DNA from: Acerihabitans arboris
GTDB lineage: Bacteria; Pseudomonadota; Gammaproteobacteria; Enterobacterales; Enterobacteriaceae
Direction: 5' to 3'
DNA length: 64,000 nucleotides
Assembly: GCF_010131535.1 (NCBI RefSeq)
Contig: NZ_WUBS01000001.1
Location: forward strand, 124,001 to 188,000
The notes beneath the pieces are model-generated. The model was not told where the DNA came from and did not search any database. It saw only the letters and a program-made list of their open reading frames with translations. A program made the position numbers and the translations under genes. This document shows positions 20,747 through 31,713 of the stretch, piece after piece. Each line of letters opens with the position of its first letter. The first letter of the stretch is position 1.

Positions 20747-23464
20747 TTATTGCTGTAACTTGCCGTGGCACTGTTTGTATTTTTTGCCTGAACCGCAGGG
20801 GCACGGGTCATTGCGGCCGACCTTGCGCCCTTCATGTACCGGCATATTGGCCATGAGGGCGCCATCGGCCAGCATCGGCTCCGGCTGATGGCTGAGCTGC
20901 TGCTGGCGCGCCAGGCGCTCGGCCTCTTCGCGGCGTTGCAGCTCCAGCGCTTCCACTTCTTCCGGCATCCGCACCTGGACCTTGCTCAGGGTGCTTATCA
21001 CCTCGTATTTCAGCGACTCCAGCATGGCGGCAAACATGGCAAAGGATTCGCGTTTGTATTCCTGCTTCGGATCCTTTTGGGCGTAGCCGCGCAAATGAAT
21101 GCCCTGGCGCAGGTAGTCCATCGCCGCCAGGTGCTCTTTCCATAACGAATCAAGCGTTTGCAGCATGACGCCCTTTTCAAAGCTGCGCATCATCTCGATG
21201 CCGACCACTTCTTCCTTACGCTGGTACTGTTCCAGCGTTTTTTCCAGGATGCGCTCGCGCAGGGTTTCCTCATGCAGACCGGGCTCTTTATCCAGCCAAT
21301 CGGCAATCGGCATCTCCAGGTCGAAATCGTCTTTCAGGCGCTTTTCCAGCCCCGGCACGTCCCACATTTCCTCCAGCGACTGCGGCGGAATATGGTTGTC
21401 GAGCACGGTTTTCAGCACGTCCTCGCGGATGCTGGTAATGGTTTCGCTGATATCGGCCACATCCAGCAGCTCATTACGCTGGCTATAGATAGCCCGGCGC
21501 TGGTCGTTGGCGACGTCGTCGTATTCCAGCAGCTGTTTACGGATGTCGAAGTTACGGCTTTCCACCTTGCGCTGCGCATTGGCAATGGCTTTGGTAACCC
21601 AGGGATGCTCGATGGCCTCGCCCGGTTTCATGCCCAGCTTACGCATCATGCCGGTCACGCGGTCGGAAGCGAAGATGCGCATCAGGGCATCCTCCATCGA
21701 CAGGTAGAAACGGGAAGAACCGTCGTCGCCCTGACGGCCGGAACGGCCGCGCAGCTGGTTATCGATACGGCGTGATTCATGGCGCTCGGTGCCGATGATA
21801 TGCAGGCCGCCGGAGGCCAGTACCGCGTCGTGGCGAATCTGCCAGGCGGCCTTGAGCGCGATGATATCCTCTTCGCTCGGATCTTCCAGATGGGAGATCT
21901 CCGCCTGCCAGCTGCCGCCAAGCACGATATCCGTACCACGACCGGCCATATTGGTGGCAATCGTGACCGCGCCCGGCGAACCGGCCTGGGCGACGATATC
22001 CGCTTCCATGGCGTGGAATTTGGCGTTCAGTACCTTATGTTCGATACCGGCTTTTTCCAGCTCGCGCGACACCACTTCGGATTTTTCAATGGAGATGGTC
22101 CCCACCAGCACCGGCTGCCCTTTGGCGGAGCAGGCCTTGATATCATCGATGATGGCGTCGATCTTCTCTTTTTCGGTCATATAGACCAGATCCGGCAAAT
22201 CCTTACGGATCATCGGACGGTTGGTCGGCACCACGATAGTATCGAGCTTATAGATCGAACTGAATTCAAAAGCTTCGGTATCGGCGGTACCGGTCATGCC
22301 GGCCAGTTTTTCATACAGGCGGAAATAGTTCTGGAAGGTGATCGAGGCCAGCGTCTGGTTTTCGTTCTGGATCGCCACGTGTTCCTTGGCCTCCACCGCC
22401 TGGTGCAGGCCGTCCGACCAGCGGCGTCCCGGCATGGTGCGGCCGGTGTGTTCGTCGACGATGATGACCTCGCCGTCCTTGACGATATAGTCGACGTCGC
22501 GTGAGAACAGCACGTGGGCGCGCAGCGCGGCGGTAACATGATGCATCAGCATGATATTGGCCGGGGAGTAAAGCGACTCGCCTTCCTCCATGATGCCGGC
22601 CTGGACCATCAGCTCTTCAATCAGCACCAGGCCGCGTTCGGTAAGATTGACCTGGCGGGATTTTTCATCCACCGAGAAGTGGCCCTCGCCCTGGAACGAG
22701 TCGGAGTCCTCTTTATCCTGGCGAATCAGGTGGGGAATAAGCTTATCCACCCGAATGTACATTTCGGAGCTGTCTTCCGCCGGGCCGGAAATAATCAGCG
22801 GCGTACGCGCCTCATCGATCAGGATGGAGTCGACTTCATCCACCAGCGCATAGTGCAGTTTACGCTGTACGCGCTCTTCCGGACTGAACGCCATGTTATC
22901 GCGCAGGTAATCGAAACCGTATTCATTGTTGGTGCCGTAGGTAATATCGGCGGCGTAGGCGGCGCGTTTGGCCGGGGCCGGCATGTTCGGCAGGTTGATG
23001 CCGACGGTCAGTCCGAGGAACTCAAACAGCGGCCGGTTGTTTTCGGCGTCGCGCTGGGCCAGGTAGTCATTGACCGTCACCACGTGGACGCCTTTACCGC
23101 TCAGGGCGTTGAGGTACGCGGGCAGGGTGGCGGTCAGCGTTTTACCTTCACCGGTGCGCATTTCCGCGATGCAACGGTCATTCAGCACCATGCCGCCCTG
23201 TAGCTGTACGTCGAAGTGACGCATGCTGAATACGCGTTTACTGGCCTCGCGCACCACGGCGAAGGATTCCGGCAACAGGCTGTCGACGCTTTCGCCTTTC
23301 TCCAGGCGGGCGCGGAACTCAATGGTCTTGGCGGCCAACTGTTCGTCGGTCAGCTTTTCCAGCTCCGGTTCCATCCGGTTAATCAGCTCAACGTTTTTAC
23401 CCATGCGGCGCAGGGTACGATCGTTGCGACTACCAAAAACTTTTGTAAGCAGTTTAGATAACAT
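20747..23464 (-). CDS. secA: Preprotein translocase ATPase SecA
   Basis: Motor of the Sec pathway that pushes unfolded precursors through SecYEG. 905 residues (E. coli 901). N-terminal DEAD-type ATPase with Walker A MRTGEGKT near 102-109 and [13 protein letters not shown], a second helicase domain with [12 protein letters not shown], and the C-terminal zinc tail [14 protein letters not shown] for SecB and lipids. It follows secM by 88 bases; translation should be upregulated when SecM stalls. Confidence 0.98.
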   Translation of the reverse strand: MLSKLLTKVFGSRNDRTLRRMGKNVELINRMEPELEKLTDEQLAAKTIEFRARLEKGESVDSLLPESFAVVREASKRVFSMRHFDVQLQGGMVLNDRCIAEMRTGEGKTLTATLPAYLNALSGKGVHVVTVNDYLAQRDAENNRPLFEFLGLTVGINLPNMPAPAKRAAYAADITYGTNNEYGFDYLRDNMAFSPEERVQRKLHYALVDEVDSILIDEARTPLIISGPAEDSSEMYIRVDKLIPHLIRQDKEDSDSFQGEGHFSVDEKSRQVNLTERGLVLIEELMVQAGIMEEGESLYSPANIMLMHHVTAALRAHVLFSRDVDYIVKDGEVIIVDEHTGRTMPGRRWSDGLHQAVEAKEHVAIQNENQTLASITFQNYFRLYEKLAGMTGTADTEAFEFSSIYKLDTIVVPTNRPMIRKDLPDLVYMTEKEKIDAIIDDIKACSAKGQPVLVGTISIEKSEVVSRELEKAGIEHKVLNAKFHAMEADIVAQAGSPGAVTIATNMAGRGTDIVLGGSWQAEISHLEDPSEEDIIALKAAWQIRHDAVLASGGLHIIGTERHESRRIDNQLRGRSGRQGDDGSSRFYLSMEDALMRIFASDRVTGMMRKLGMKPGEAIEHPWVTKAIANAQRKVESRNFDIRKQLLEYDDVANDQRRAIYSQRNELLDVADISETITSIREDVLKTVLDNHIPPQSLEEMWDVPGLEKRLKDDFDLEMPIADWLDKEPGLHEETLRERILEKTLEQYQRKEEVVGIEMMRSFEKGVMLQTLDSLWKEHLAAMDYLRQGIHLRGYAQKDPKQEYKRESFAMFAAMLESLKYEVISTLSKVQVRMPEEVEALELQRREEAERLARQQQLSHQPEPMLADGALMANMPVHEGRKVGRNDPCPCGSGKKYKQCHGKLQQ

Positions 23465-23552
23465 AATTATTTAAATCTCGTCACGGCCGGCGCTGATTAT
23501 CAGGCAGCGGCCAATAGATGCATAAGGGGTAGAAAAATTCCGTGATATACGG

Positions 23553-24074
23553 TTAGCTGACGCGGGCGGGTCCGGCGCGAATTCCCTGTACCTGGGCCAG
23601 GCGAATTCCTGTACGATGATCGGTAACGGGCAGGTAGTCCGCCCGGGCGATATGGCGAATGACGGCGGGCAGCTTAGGCTCGTGAGTCAGCAGCGCGTTC
23701 AGGGTGCTTAATAATACCTGGCGCTGCACAATCAACGGGACGACAGGGTCCGCCGCTGATGACGGGACGCCGACATATGCGGGAGCCCAGGCAATGGACA
23801 AATGACGGATAACGGTGCGTATGGCATGCTGATGCCAGTAATCCACGGTAAACGAAGGGCGGCGCTGCGCGTCTTTCAGTAAAGCCAGGTGGGTAAAGCC
23901 GGCGTTATAGGCGTTTTGCCGGCTCAGGCTCGGCAGGGTGTTGGCCAGGTGCGCCTGTTCCTGCCCGCTGTTGAGGGCATAAGGCACGCCAAAGCCGGCC
24001 GCGACCATCCCCAACAGGAGATGAGGCCAGAAATAACGTCTGCCAAATTGTCGCCAACGATTTAAAATACCCAT
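23553..24074 (-). CDS. secM: Secretion monitor SecM, divergent arrest motif
   Basis: Secreted regulatory peptide whose translation arrest exposes the secA ribosome binding site when secretion is poor. 173 residues: long Sec signal sequence (hydrophobic LLLGMVAAGFGVPYAL about 19-34), then a periplasmic body. The C-terminal arrest core GIRAGP is intact at 164-169. But the E. coli motif residues Phe150, Trp155 and Ile156 align to H153, R158 and L159, and the sequence reads GIRLAQVQGIRAGP with a partial duplication of GIR at 156-158. The gene lies directly before secA and divergent from the dciA-like gene. Confidence 0.9.
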   Translation of the reverse strand: MGILNRWRQFGRRYFWPHLLLGMVAAGFGVPYALNSGQEQAHLANTLPSLSRQNAYNAGFTHLALLKDAQRRPSFTVDYWHQHAIRTVIRHLSIAWAPAYVGVPSSAADPVVPLIVQRQVLLSTLNALLTHEPKLPAVIRHIARADYLPVTDHRTGIRLAQVQGIRAGPARVS

Positions 24075-24101
24075 TACTTAATGTATTCCGCCGGAGTTGT
24101 T

Positions 24102-24629
24102 ATGCGCGACAGTCGTCCACAATCCATTGATATCCTGTTTACTGTTCTTGCGACGCCTGAACGCCAAACGCTGCAGCAGATCCAGCAACGCGCCATGGCG
24201 CTGTTAAAGCTGAACCAGGCGGTAGCAGCACTGCTCCCCGCCCCGATGAAACCCTGGTGCCGCGTAGCTAATTTCCGGCAAGGCGTATTGGTGCTTGAAA
24301 CCGCCAATGCCAGTTGGATGATGAGGTTACGCTATGAACAATCAGGGTTATTATCCGCGTTACGTGCGCAGATTCTACCATCATTGTCTTCCATCGACAT
24401 CAGGATTAACCCGACACTGGCAACAAAAGGGCATCTGATGACGCAAAACAGCAGTGACAGGCAGAAAAAAGATCGGGGAGAGGTCGTGCAAAGGCGCAGG
24501 CTAAGCCCGCAGAGCGCCGAGGCGATTCGCCATCTGGCGGCGCGTAGCCCCGAGAAGCTGCAAAAACTGCTTGAACGGCTGGCGGGGCTGGCCGGAGAAG
24601 GTGCCAACCCCACCCGTCGTGGGAAGTAG
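24102..24629 (+). CDS. DUF721 / DciA-like protein
   Basis: 175 residues with a DUF721-type N-terminal domain at about 10-95 (LKLNQAVAALLPAPMKPWCRVANFRQGVLVLETANASWMM is characteristic of this family) and a basic, charged tail (DRQKKDRGEVVQRRRLSPQSAEAIRHLA). Members of the family (DciA) load or assist the replicative helicase DnaB in bacteria without DnaC/DnaI. In Vibrio the gene also stands near secA. E. coli has no gene here. Start at 24102 chosen because CCGGAG lies 5 bases upstream; an ATG at 24081 would overlap the divergent secM promoter region. Helicase-related function is inferred from family only. Confidence 0.8.
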   Translation: MRDSRPQSIDILFTVLATPERQTLQQIQQRAMALLKLNQAVAALLPAPMKPWCRVANFRQGVLVLETANASWMMRLRYEQSGLLSALRAQILPSLSSIDIRINPTLATKGHLMTQNSSDRQKKDRGEVVQRRRLSPQSAEAIRHLAARSPEKLQKLLERLAGLAGEGANPTRRGK

Positions 24630-24667
24630 CAGTACGTTATACCGCGCTGGCAAACAAACCGTTGCCG

Positions 24668-25585
24668 TCAGGCAATGACAAACGAGGGCGCGGCAAATGC
24701 CAGCGGCATTTCGGCCTCGTCTTCGAAGGTCACCATTTCCCAGGCTTCCTGGCGTGCCAGGACGGTCTGCAGCAATTTGTTGTTCAGCGCGTGTCCCGGC
24801 TTATACGCCGTGAACGAACCGATGATGTTGTGGCCGCACATATACAGGTCGCCGATGCCGTCGAGCATTTTGTGGCGCACAAATTCATCTTCGAAACGCA
24901 AGCCGTCCTCGTTCAGCACTTTATAATCGTCGACGACGATAGCGCAGTCGAAACTACCGCCCAGGCACAGGCCCCGGGACTGGAGGTATTCGATGTCGCG
25001 CATGAACCCGAAGGTGCGCGCGCGGCTGATTTGCCGGACGAAAGACTCGGCGGAAAAATTAAGGCGATAACGTTGCGAGCTAGCATCGATCGCAGGATGT
25101 TTGAAATCAATGGTAAAATCGAGCTTGAAACCATTGTAGGGCGACAGCTCGGCCCATTTGTCGCCGTCTTCGACGCGCACCTTATCCTTGATGCGCAGGA
25201 ATTTCTTGGCGCAGTTAAGCTCCTCGATTCCGGCGTCCATCAGCAGATAGACAAAGGGGCTGGCGCTACCGTCCATTATTGGAATTTCTGGCGCATTGAC
25301 TTCAACGATGATGTTGTCGATACCCAAACCCGCCAATGCGGCATTAAGATGTTCGACGGTGGAAATACGAACATCATGCTCATTGACCAGACACGTGCAA
25401 AGCATGGTATCCCGCACCGATTTGGCTTCCGCCGGAAAGTCCACCGGAGGATTTAAATCCGTGCGGCGATAGATGACCCCGGTGTTAGCCGGTGCAGGGC
25501 GCAGGGTTAGTTTTACCTTTTTACCGGTATGTAAACCCACGCCTGTGGCCTGCACAATACGTTTTAGTGTCCGCTGTTTGATCAT
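24668..25585 (-). CDS. lpxC: UDP-3-O-acyl-N-acetylglucosamine deacetylase
   Basis: Zinc enzyme for the committed step of lipid A synthesis. 305 residues, as in E. coli. Starts [27 protein letters not shown] places zinc ligand H79, and later segments hold the other His/Asp ligands (HKMLDGIGD). The start at 25585 matches the family; an in-frame ATG at 25621 is too far upstream. It lies 100 bases after ftsZ. The C-terminal [11 protein letters not shown] resembles the degradation tail recognised by FtsH in E. coli, so regulated proteolysis is likely. Confidence 0.97.
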   Translation of the reverse strand: MIKQRTLKRIVQATGVGLHTGKKVKLTLRPAPANTGVIYRRTDLNPPVDFPAEAKSVRDTMLCTCLVNEHDVRISTVEHLNAALAGLGIDNIIVEVNAPEIPIMDGSASPFVYLLMDAGIEELNCAKKFLRIKDKVRVEDGDKWAELSPYNGFKLDFTIDFKHPAIDASSQRYRLNFSAESFVRQISRARTFGFMRDIEYLQSRGLCLGGSFDCAIVVDDYKVLNEDGLRFEDEFVRHKMLDGIGDLYMCGHNIIGSFTAYKPGHALNNKLLQTVLARQEAWEMVTFEDEAEMPLAFAAPSFVIA

Positions 25586-25685
25586 CAGTTTATCTCGCAA
25601 TGTTATCCATACCACCGACACATTATAGGCTACAGTCGGCGGGGCAGTTTAGCACAAAGAGCGGAGATTCCCAATTTCATCGGAT

Positions 25686-26846
25686 TTAATCGGCTTGCTT
25701 GCGCAAAAACGCCGGAATATCCAGGTAATCGGGTTCCTTGCCGGCCTGCGAGTTTTGCTCGTTGACCGCCTTGGCCGCTATCTTCTGCTCTTGCTGAATC
25801 GGCGACATACCGTGATTGTGCTGCTGATAACGGTTATCCATCACCGGCTGGCTGTTCTGCTTGTTGGTCACCAGGGTGATTTCAGGACGCTTGTCCATGC
25901 CGATACCGGTCGCCACTACCGTCACGCGCAGTTCGTCGTTCATATCAGGATCAAGGGAAGTACCGATAACCACGGTCGCGTTGTCCGAGGCAAACGCGCG
26001 GATAGTGTTACCCACGGTTTCGAACTCATCCAAACGCAGGTCGAAGCCGGCGGTGATATTGACCAGAACGCCGCGCGCGCCGGACAGATCGATATCTTCC
26101 AGCAACGGGCTGGAGATCGCCATTTCGGCCGCTTCTTCAGCACGGTCCTCGCCAGAGGCGACGCCTGAGCCCATCATCGCGTAGCCCATTTCGGACATGA
26201 CGGTGCGCACGTCGGCGAAGTCGACGTTCATCAGGCCGGGACGGGTAATCAGCTCGGCGATACCCTGCACCGCGCCTTTCAGCACGTCATTGGCCGCGCC
26301 AAATGCGTCCAGCAGCGAAATACCGCGGCCGAGCACCTTCAGCAGCTTGTCGTTAGGGATGGTGATAAGCGAATCCACATGCTTGGACAGCTCGGCGATC
26401 CCCTGCTCGGCAAAGGCCATACGCTTCTTGCCTTCGAAATTGAACGGTTTGGTGACCACTGCCACGGTCAGGATGCCTAATTCCTTGGCGACTTCAGCCA
26501 CGACCGGGGCCGCGCCGGTGCCGGTGCCGCCGCCCATGCCGGCTGCGATAAACACCATATCCGCGCCTTCCAGCGCGGCGCGCAGCGCTTCGCGATCTTC
26601 CTCGGCGGAATTGCGCCCCACTTCCGGATTAGCACCGGCTCCCAGACCTTTGGTGATGCCGCCGCCAATCTGGATGGTTTGGCCAACCGCGGTTTTACGC
26701 AATGCCTGGGCATCGGTATTGACCGCGAAAAATTCCACGCCTTCGATGCGTTCGCGCACCATATGCTCAACGGCGTTGCCGCCGCCGCCGCCGACGCCGA
26801 TGACTTTAATCACCGCGTCGTTGGTTAATTCCATAGGTTCAAACAT
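25686..26846 (-). CDS. ftsZ: Cell division tubulin homologue FtsZ
   Basis: GTPase that polymerises into the Z-ring. 386 residues (E. coli 383). Tubulin signature GGGTGTG at 105-111, T7 loop [11 protein letters not shown], and a conserved C-terminal tail [14 protein letters not shown] for FtsA, ZipA and ZapD contacts. The start at 26846 has GGAGAG 6-7 bases upstream; an in-frame ATG at 26909 runs into ftsA spacing and is rejected. Last gene of the division cluster. Confidence 0.98.
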   Translation of the reverse strand: MFEPMELTNDAVIKVIGVGGGGGNAVEHMVRERIEGVEFFAVNTDAQALRKTAVGQTIQIGGGITKGLGAGANPEVGRNSAEEDREALRAALEGADMVFIAAGMGGGTGTGAAPVVAEVAKELGILTVAVVTKPFNFEGKKRMAFAEQGIAELSKHVDSLITIPNDKLLKVLGRGISLLDAFGAANDVLKGAVQGIAELITRPGLMNVDFADVRTVMSEMGYAMMGSGVASGEDRAEEAAEMAISSPLLEDIDLSGARGVLVNITAGFDLRLDEFETVGNTIRAFASDNATVVIGTSLDPDMNDELRVTVVATGIGMDKRPEITLVTNKQNSQPVMDNRYQQHNHGMSPIQQEQKIAAKAVNEQNSQAGKEPDYLDIPAFLRKQAD

Positions 26847-26917
26847 AGTTTCTCTCCGTTTTGTGCCTGTCGCATCGGAGCCGGCCGCCTGCACAGCATG
26901 GCTCCGCAAGTAAACAA

Positions 26918-28174
26918 TTAAAACTCTTTCCTCAGCCAGCTGCTGATCCGTTTGACCCAGTTGCTTACCGAGGTACGTTTTTCCACTTCAATCTCACCGC
27001 TCAAATGAGATTCTTTACCGTAATGCAATAACCCGACAGCGGTAGAATAATACGGTGCCTGCGCGTAATCCGTCAGACCGGTAATATTCAGCGGTTGGCC
27101 GATACGCACCTGCGTATGGAACACCCGTTGGGCGCAGGCCGCCAGGCCGTCAATTTGCGCCGCGCCGCCGGTTAACACGATACCGGCGGCCAGATGGTGC
27201 TTAACTCCCTGCTGGCGAAGCTGCTCCTGCAACTGCAGGATCTCATCGTTCACCAGGTTTAGTAATTCCGTATAACGCGGCTCAATCACTTCAGCCAGGG
27301 TCTGCCGTTGCAGGCTGCGCGGCGGCCTGCCGCCGACGCTCGGTACTTCGACGGTTTCGTCTTTGCTGACCGCCGACCCCAGCGCGCAGCCGTGGCGCAC
27401 CTTAATCGCTTCCGCGTCTGCCGGCGGCGTGCCGAACGCATAGGCGATATCGCTGGTCACCACGTTGCCGGCATAAGGTATCACCTTGGTGTGCCGCAGC
27501 GCGCCGGCGGTATAAACCGCTATATCCATGGTGCCGCCGCCGATGTCGACCACGCAGACGCCAAGCTCGCGCTCGTCTTCGGTCAGGACCGCGTAGCTGG
27601 AAGCCAGGCCCGCAAAAATCAGCTGGTCTACTTTCAGGCCGCAGCGCTCGACGGCTTTGACAATGTTCTTTGCCATATCATTATGGCAGGTAATCAGATG
27701 AACCTTAGCCTGCATGCGCACGCCGGATAATCCGACCGGGTTCTTGATACCCTCCTGGTAATCTATGGCATAATCCTGGGGTATCACATGCAAAATCCGG
27801 TGTTCATCGCGAACCCGCACGGATTTGGCGGTATGTACCACATTTTCAACATCTTCCTGCGTAACTTCTTCTTCCGAAATAGGAACCATCCCTATTTCGT
27901 TCTGGCAACTTATATGTTTACCGGATAAAGCAAGGTATACCGAGGAGATCTGGCAGTCCGCCATCAGCTCGGCCTGATCGATGGCGCGCTGTACGCATTT
28001 CACCACCGATTCGAGATCGTTGACGCCGCCTTTATCCATACCCCGGGAAGGACAACTGCCCACCCCGATAATATTGACCATGCCATCGGGCAGAACTTCC
28101 CCTACCAATGCGGCGACCTTTGCCGTACCGATCTCCAGTCCAACTACCAGTTTTCTGTCCGTCGACTTGATCAT
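26918..28174 (-). CDS. ftsA: Cell division protein FtsA
   Basis: Actin-like ATPase that tethers FtsZ to the membrane. 418 residues. Actin-family phosphate loops [15 protein letters not shown] and [15 protein letters not shown], and the C-terminal amphipathic membrane-targeting helix [13 protein letters not shown]. The gap to ftsQ is 2 bases, so translation is likely coupled. Confidence 0.98.
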   Translation of the reverse strand: MIKSTDRKLVVGLEIGTAKVAALVGEVLPDGMVNIIGVGSCPSRGMDKGGVNDLESVVKCVQRAIDQAELMADCQISSVYLALSGKHISCQNEIGMVPISEEEVTQEDVENVVHTAKSVRVRDEHRILHVIPQDYAIDYQEGIKNPVGLSGVRMQAKVHLITCHNDMAKNIVKAVERCGLKVDQLIFAGLASSYAVLTEDERELGVCVVDIGGGTMDIAVYTAGALRHTKVIPYAGNVVTSDIAYAFGTPPADAEAIKVRHGCALGSAVSKDETVEVPSVGGRPPRSLQRQTLAEVIEPRYTELLNLVNDEILQLQEQLRQQGVKHHLAAGIVLTGGAAQIDGLAACAQRVFHTQVRIGQPLNITGLTDYAQAPYYSTAVGLLHYGKESHLSGEIEVEKRTSVSNWVKRISSWLRKEF

Positions 28175-28176
28175 TA

Positions 28177-29010
28177 TTATTTAGCCTGTGCCTGATTCTG
28201 TTGCGAAATACTATTTTGTTGCTGATCGATAAACGCCGGCGCCCAACCTACCGCGACTCCCGCGTCATAGCGCAAATCCACGTAACTGATACGTTTGTTA
28301 TCGGTCCGGGCCTGCTGGAGAAGGACCGGATAGATCCCGATAAAACGCTGCAGGCGCCGTGCCCTGTCATCCCGGCCCAACTCAAGCCGGATATCATCCT
28401 GTAACGTCAGCTGCCAGGAGTGGCGGGCGCTCATGCTGACGGTTTTTAACTGAAATTTATTGGCCGTCATCACCTCGCTCATGGTGCGATAGCCCGTCAG
28501 CACATCCTGCTCGCTGCCCTCCGGCCCATACAGCATCGGCATGGCTTTATTGCCGATCCGCTCGGCGGGGACGCTGAAGGACTTGCCGCTGGCGTCCAGC
28601 ATATGCAAATCGTTCCAACGCGCCACCGGCACATACTCCACCAGGTGGATTTTCAATTCATCCGGCCACTGCTTGCGCACGCTGGCCTGTTTTATCCACG
28701 GTAGCCGCTCGATCTGCTGCTGGATGACGTTCACGTCCTGGGTCATGAACGTGCCCGGCGCGCCCAGCGCCAGGATCGCCTGCCGGATGTCGTCGTTGGT
28801 GGTGTAATACCGTTGCCCGGTCACCACCAGCTTTGACAGCGGCAGGCGATGCGCATCCTTCATCCAGCCGACCACCATCCAGCCGCCCCAGACGATGGTG
28901 CCGAGCACCATCATCAGGAACACCAGCCCCGCCAACTGGCTGCCGTTGCTGCGCCCGGAAGCGACGTTTTCCGGCTCGCGGCTGCGTATGTTTATCGCTG
29001 CCTGGGACAT
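28177..29010 (-). CDS. ftsQ: Cell division protein FtsQ
   Basis: Bitopic divisome protein that recruits FtsL-FtsB. 277 residues: short cytoplasmic N-terminus, one membrane segment ([25 protein letters not shown], about 26-50), POTRA domain ([15 protein letters not shown]...), then beta domain. Its start lies one base after the stop of the 27-codon ddlB remnant, where other enterics have complete ddlB. Confidence 0.97.
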   Translation of the reverse strand: MSQAAINIRSREPENVASGRSNGSQLAGLVFLMMVLGTIVWGGWMVVGWMKDAHRLPLSKLVVTGQRYYTTNDDIRQAILALGAPGTFMTQDVNVIQQQIERLPWIKQASVRKQWPDELKIHLVEYVPVARWNDLHMLDASGKSFSVPAERIGNKAMPMLYGPEGSEQDVLTGYRTMSEVMTANKFQLKTVSMSARHSWQLTLQDDIRLELGRDDRARRLQRFIGIYPVLLQQARTDNKRISYVDLRYDAGVAVGWAPAFIDQQQNSISQQNQAQAK

Positions 29011-29011
29011 A

Positions 29012-29095
29012 TCAGTTCGCCACGGTATTCACGGGCCGCAACGGCGCGCGGTGGATAACGGATACGCCGCCCGGCGGATGGTTGTTATCAGGCAT
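29012..29095 (-). pseudogene. ddlB: 27-codon in-frame remnant at the ddlB position
   Basis: A small ORF fills exactly the gap between murC and ftsQ. It begins MPDN by the same ATG-overlapping-the-murC-stop arrangement (ATGCCTGA) that E. coli ddlB uses for its MTDK start, and it ends VAN-stop one base before the ftsQ ATG, where E. coli DdlB ends LAD-stop. About 280 codons of D-alanine-D-alanine ligase are missing in between and the frame is closed correctly. I read this as an internal deletion of ddlB that preserved coupling; the middle residues (HPPGGVSVIHR) do not resemble DdlB, so descent is inferred from both ends and position. Another Ddl (DdlA) must exist elsewhere. Confidence 0.6.
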
Positions 29096-30563
29096 GTCGT
29101 CCCTCGGTTATCGGTCGTGGCTGCAAATGGCTGTCGGCCAGTTTGCGCGCGATTTTGCCTACGGTTCCGGCGCCCTGCATCAGCACCAGGTCATTATCCT
29201 GCAACGCCAGCGCCAGCATTTCCGGCAGCGCCTCCATATCCGGCACCATGATCGGGTCGATCTTGCCCCGGCCCCGGATAGTGCGGCACAGTGAACGGCT
29301 GTCGGCGCCCGGGATCGGCGGCTCGCCGGCGGGATACACATCCAGCATCAGCAGCACGTCCACCCCGGACAGCACGTTGGCGAAATCCTCGTATAAATCC
29401 CGCGTACGGGTGTACCTGTGGGGCTGGAACACCATCACCAGGCGTTTATCCGGCCAGCCGGCGCGCGCCGCCTTGATGGTGGCGTCCACCTCGGTCGGAT
29501 GGTGACCGTAGTCGTCCACCAGCATGACCTCGCCCGTTTTGCCGTTTACATTATCCAGCGGATAGCTGCCGAGGAAATCGAAACGACGTCCAGTACCCTG
29601 GAATTGGAACAGCGCCTGCAAAATACTGCCGTCGTCGATGCCTTCCTCAGTCGCCACCGCTATCGCCGCAGCCGCGTTGAGCGCGTTGTGACGCCCCGGA
29701 GCGTTTAAGGTTACCGCCAGCGCCGGTTTATCCAGGCGATGGAGATTAAAGCTGCCCTGCGCGCCCTGCTGGCGATAATCGGTGATGCGCACGTCGGCTT
29801 CGTCGTGAAATCCGTAGGTGGTGATATGGCGGCCCACTTTCGGCAGCAGCTCGCGGATCACCGGATCGTCCATGCACATTACCGCGCGGCCATAAAACGG
29901 CAAATTGTGCAAAAAGGTAATAAACGTCTGCTTTAACAGTTCGAAGTCGCCCTGGTACGTATCCATATGGTCGGCTTCGATATTGGTGATGATGGCGACC
30001 ATCGGCTGCAGATGCAGGAACGAGGCGTCGCTTTCATCCGCTTCGGCAATCAGGTAGCGGCTGCATCCCAGCCGGGCGTGCACGCCCGCCGCCTTGACCA
30101 GCCCGCCGTTAACGAAGGTCGGATCCAGCCCGGCCTGGGCGTAGATACTGGCCACCATGGCGGTAGTGGTGGTCTTGCCGTGGGTACCGGCGATGGCGAT
30201 GCCATGGCGAAAGCGCATCAGCTCCGCCAGCATTTCCGCGCGCTGGATAACCGGAATCCTGGCCTCTTTGGCCGCCACGATTTCCGGATTGTCGCCGGCG
30301 ATGGCGCTGGAAACGACGACGACGCTTGCCTCGCTGATATTTTCCGGGCGATGATTAAAGAAGATCTTCGCCCCCAGCTCGGTTAACTGCTGCGTAACGG
30401 CATTCGGCGCCAGATCGGAACCGCTGATTTGATAGCCTTCGTTCGCCAGCACTTCCGCGATACCGCCCATACCCGCGCCGCCGATGCCGACAAAATGGAT
30501 TTGCCGGACACGCCGCATCTCGGGTACAAAAGTTCGCAGTTTCGCCAGTTGTTGTGTATTCAC
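29088..30563 (-). CDS. murC: UDP-N-acetylmuramate--L-alanine ligase
   Basis: Adds L-alanine to UDP-MurNAc, the first amino acid ligation of peptidoglycan synthesis. 491 residues. N-terminal Rossmann motif [20 protein letters not shown] loop [12 protein letters not shown] (about 124-135), and [14 protein letters not shown] in the C-terminal domain. Its stop overlaps the start of the small ORF at 29012-29095. The gap to murG is 58 bases. Confidence 0.98.
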   Translation of the reverse strand: MNTQQLAKLRTFVPEMRRVRQIHFVGIGGAGMGGIAEVLANEGYQISGSDLAPNAVTQQLTELGAKIFFNHRPENISEASVVVVSSAIAGDNPEIVAAKEARIPVIQRAEMLAELMRFRHGIAIAGTHGKTTTTAMVASIYAQAGLDPTFVNGGLVKAAGVHARLGCSRYLIAEADESDASFLHLQPMVAIITNIEADHMDTYQGDFELLKQTFITFLHNLPFYGRAVMCMDDPVIRELLPKVGRHITTYGFHDEADVRITDYRQQGAQGSFNLHRLDKPALAVTLNAPGRHNALNAAAAIAVATEEGIDDGSILQALFQFQGTGRRFDFLGSYPLDNVNGKTGEVMLVDDYGHHPTEVDATIKAARAGWPDKRLVMVFQPHRYTRTRDLYEDFANVLSGVDVLLMLDVYPAGEPPIPGADSRSLCRTIRGRGKIDPIMVPDMEALPEMLALALQDNDLVLMQGAGTVGKIARKLADSHLQPRPITEGRHA

Positions 30564-30621
30564 GTTTTAACCACTTAAGTATGTTGTTACAACAGAGGGA
30601 CCACGTCCCGTCCGGTATCGG

Positions 30622-31713
30622 TCATATTGCCGCGGCGCGCCGCACATCCGCCTTCGCCGCCGCCGCCACTTCCCGCGCCACCCGCTCCGTTGCGTCCGGA
30701 ATCGCCGCCTGGCGCGCATTCTGCGCCATCGCCAGCAGCGTCAATCGATCCCAGCCGGCCAGCGTTTCGCTTACGCTGTCCACCGAGAACTGCGGTTGTT
30801 CTATAATCCTGGCCGCCCCCGCCTGCTCCAGGGGACGGGCGTTCCAGTACTGCTGGCGATCCTTATGCAAAAACGGTACAAAAATCGCCGGCAGCCCGGC
30901 GGCGGCGATTTCACTCACCGTCAGGGCGCCGGAGCGGCAGACCACCACATCGGCCCAACCGTAGGCCGCCGCCATATCGTCGATAAACTCGGTCACTTTA
31001 TGCCGCGTTTGTCCCGCCGCGGCATAGGCCTGGTTAACCTCCCCGAGCGCCCCTTTGCCCACCTGGTGCCAGAGGGTAATACGCTCGCCCAGCCTGGCGG
31101 CCACGCCCGGCATGGTCTGGTTGAGGACGCGCGCGCCCTGGCTGCCGCCAATCACCAGTACCCGCACCGGGCCTTGCCTGTCCCGCAGGCGCTCGGCGGG
31201 TAACGGCAGCGCCAGCACATCGGTGCGCACCGGGTTGCCCACCACGGCGGCGTTGGCAAACGCGCCGGGAAACGCCTGCAATACCGTTTTGGCGATCTTC
31301 GACAGCCAGCGGTTGGTCAGCCCGGCGATGCCGTTTTGCTCATGCAGGACAATCGGCACCCCGCACAGCCAGGCCGCCAGGCCGCCGGGGCCCGACACAT
31401 AGCCGCCCATGCCCAGCACCACATCCGGCCGGTAGGCGCGCATAATCGCTCTTGCCTGCCGCACCGCGCGCCAGATGCGCACCGGCGCGTACAGCTGCGC
31501 GCGCCAACCCTTGCCACGCAATCCGCTGATGCGGATAAAATCGATTTCGATGCCGTTTTTCGGCACCAGATCGGCTTCCATGCGGTCGGCGGTACCCAGC
31601 CAGCGCACCTGCCAGCCCTGCGCCATCAGGTAATGCGCCACCGCCAGTCCGGGGAACACATGGCCGCCGGTGCCGCCGGCCATCACCATCAAACGCCTGG
31701 TCTTCCCGTTCAT
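30622..31713 (-). CDS. murG: Lipid II synthase MurG (GlcNAc transferase)
   Basis: Peripheral membrane glycosyltransferase (GT28) that adds GlcNAc to lipid I. 363 residues (E. coli 355). Glycine-rich loops [16 protein letters not shown] and [11 protein letters not shown] at the N-domain, and [13 protein letters not shown] plus [23 protein letters not shown] in the UDP-sugar-binding C-domain. Overlaps ftsW by 4 bases. Confidence 0.98.
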   Translation of the reverse strand: MNGKTRRLMVMAGGTGGHVFPGLAVAHYLMAQGWQVRWLGTADRMEADLVPKNGIEIDFIRISGLRGKGWRAQLYAPVRIWRAVRQARAIMRAYRPDVVLGMGGYVSGPGGLAAWLCGVPIVLHEQNGIAGLTNRWLSKIAKTVLQAFPGAFANAAVVGNPVRTDVLALPLPAERLRDRQGPVRVLVIGGSQGARVLNQTMPGVAARLGERITLWHQVGKGALGEVNQAYAAAGQTRHKVTEFIDDMAAAYGWADVVVCRSGALTVSEIAAAGLPAIFVPFLHKDRQQYWNARPLEQAGAARIIEQPQFSVDSVSETLAGWDRLTLLAMAQNARQAAIPDATERVAREVAAAAKADVRRAAAI

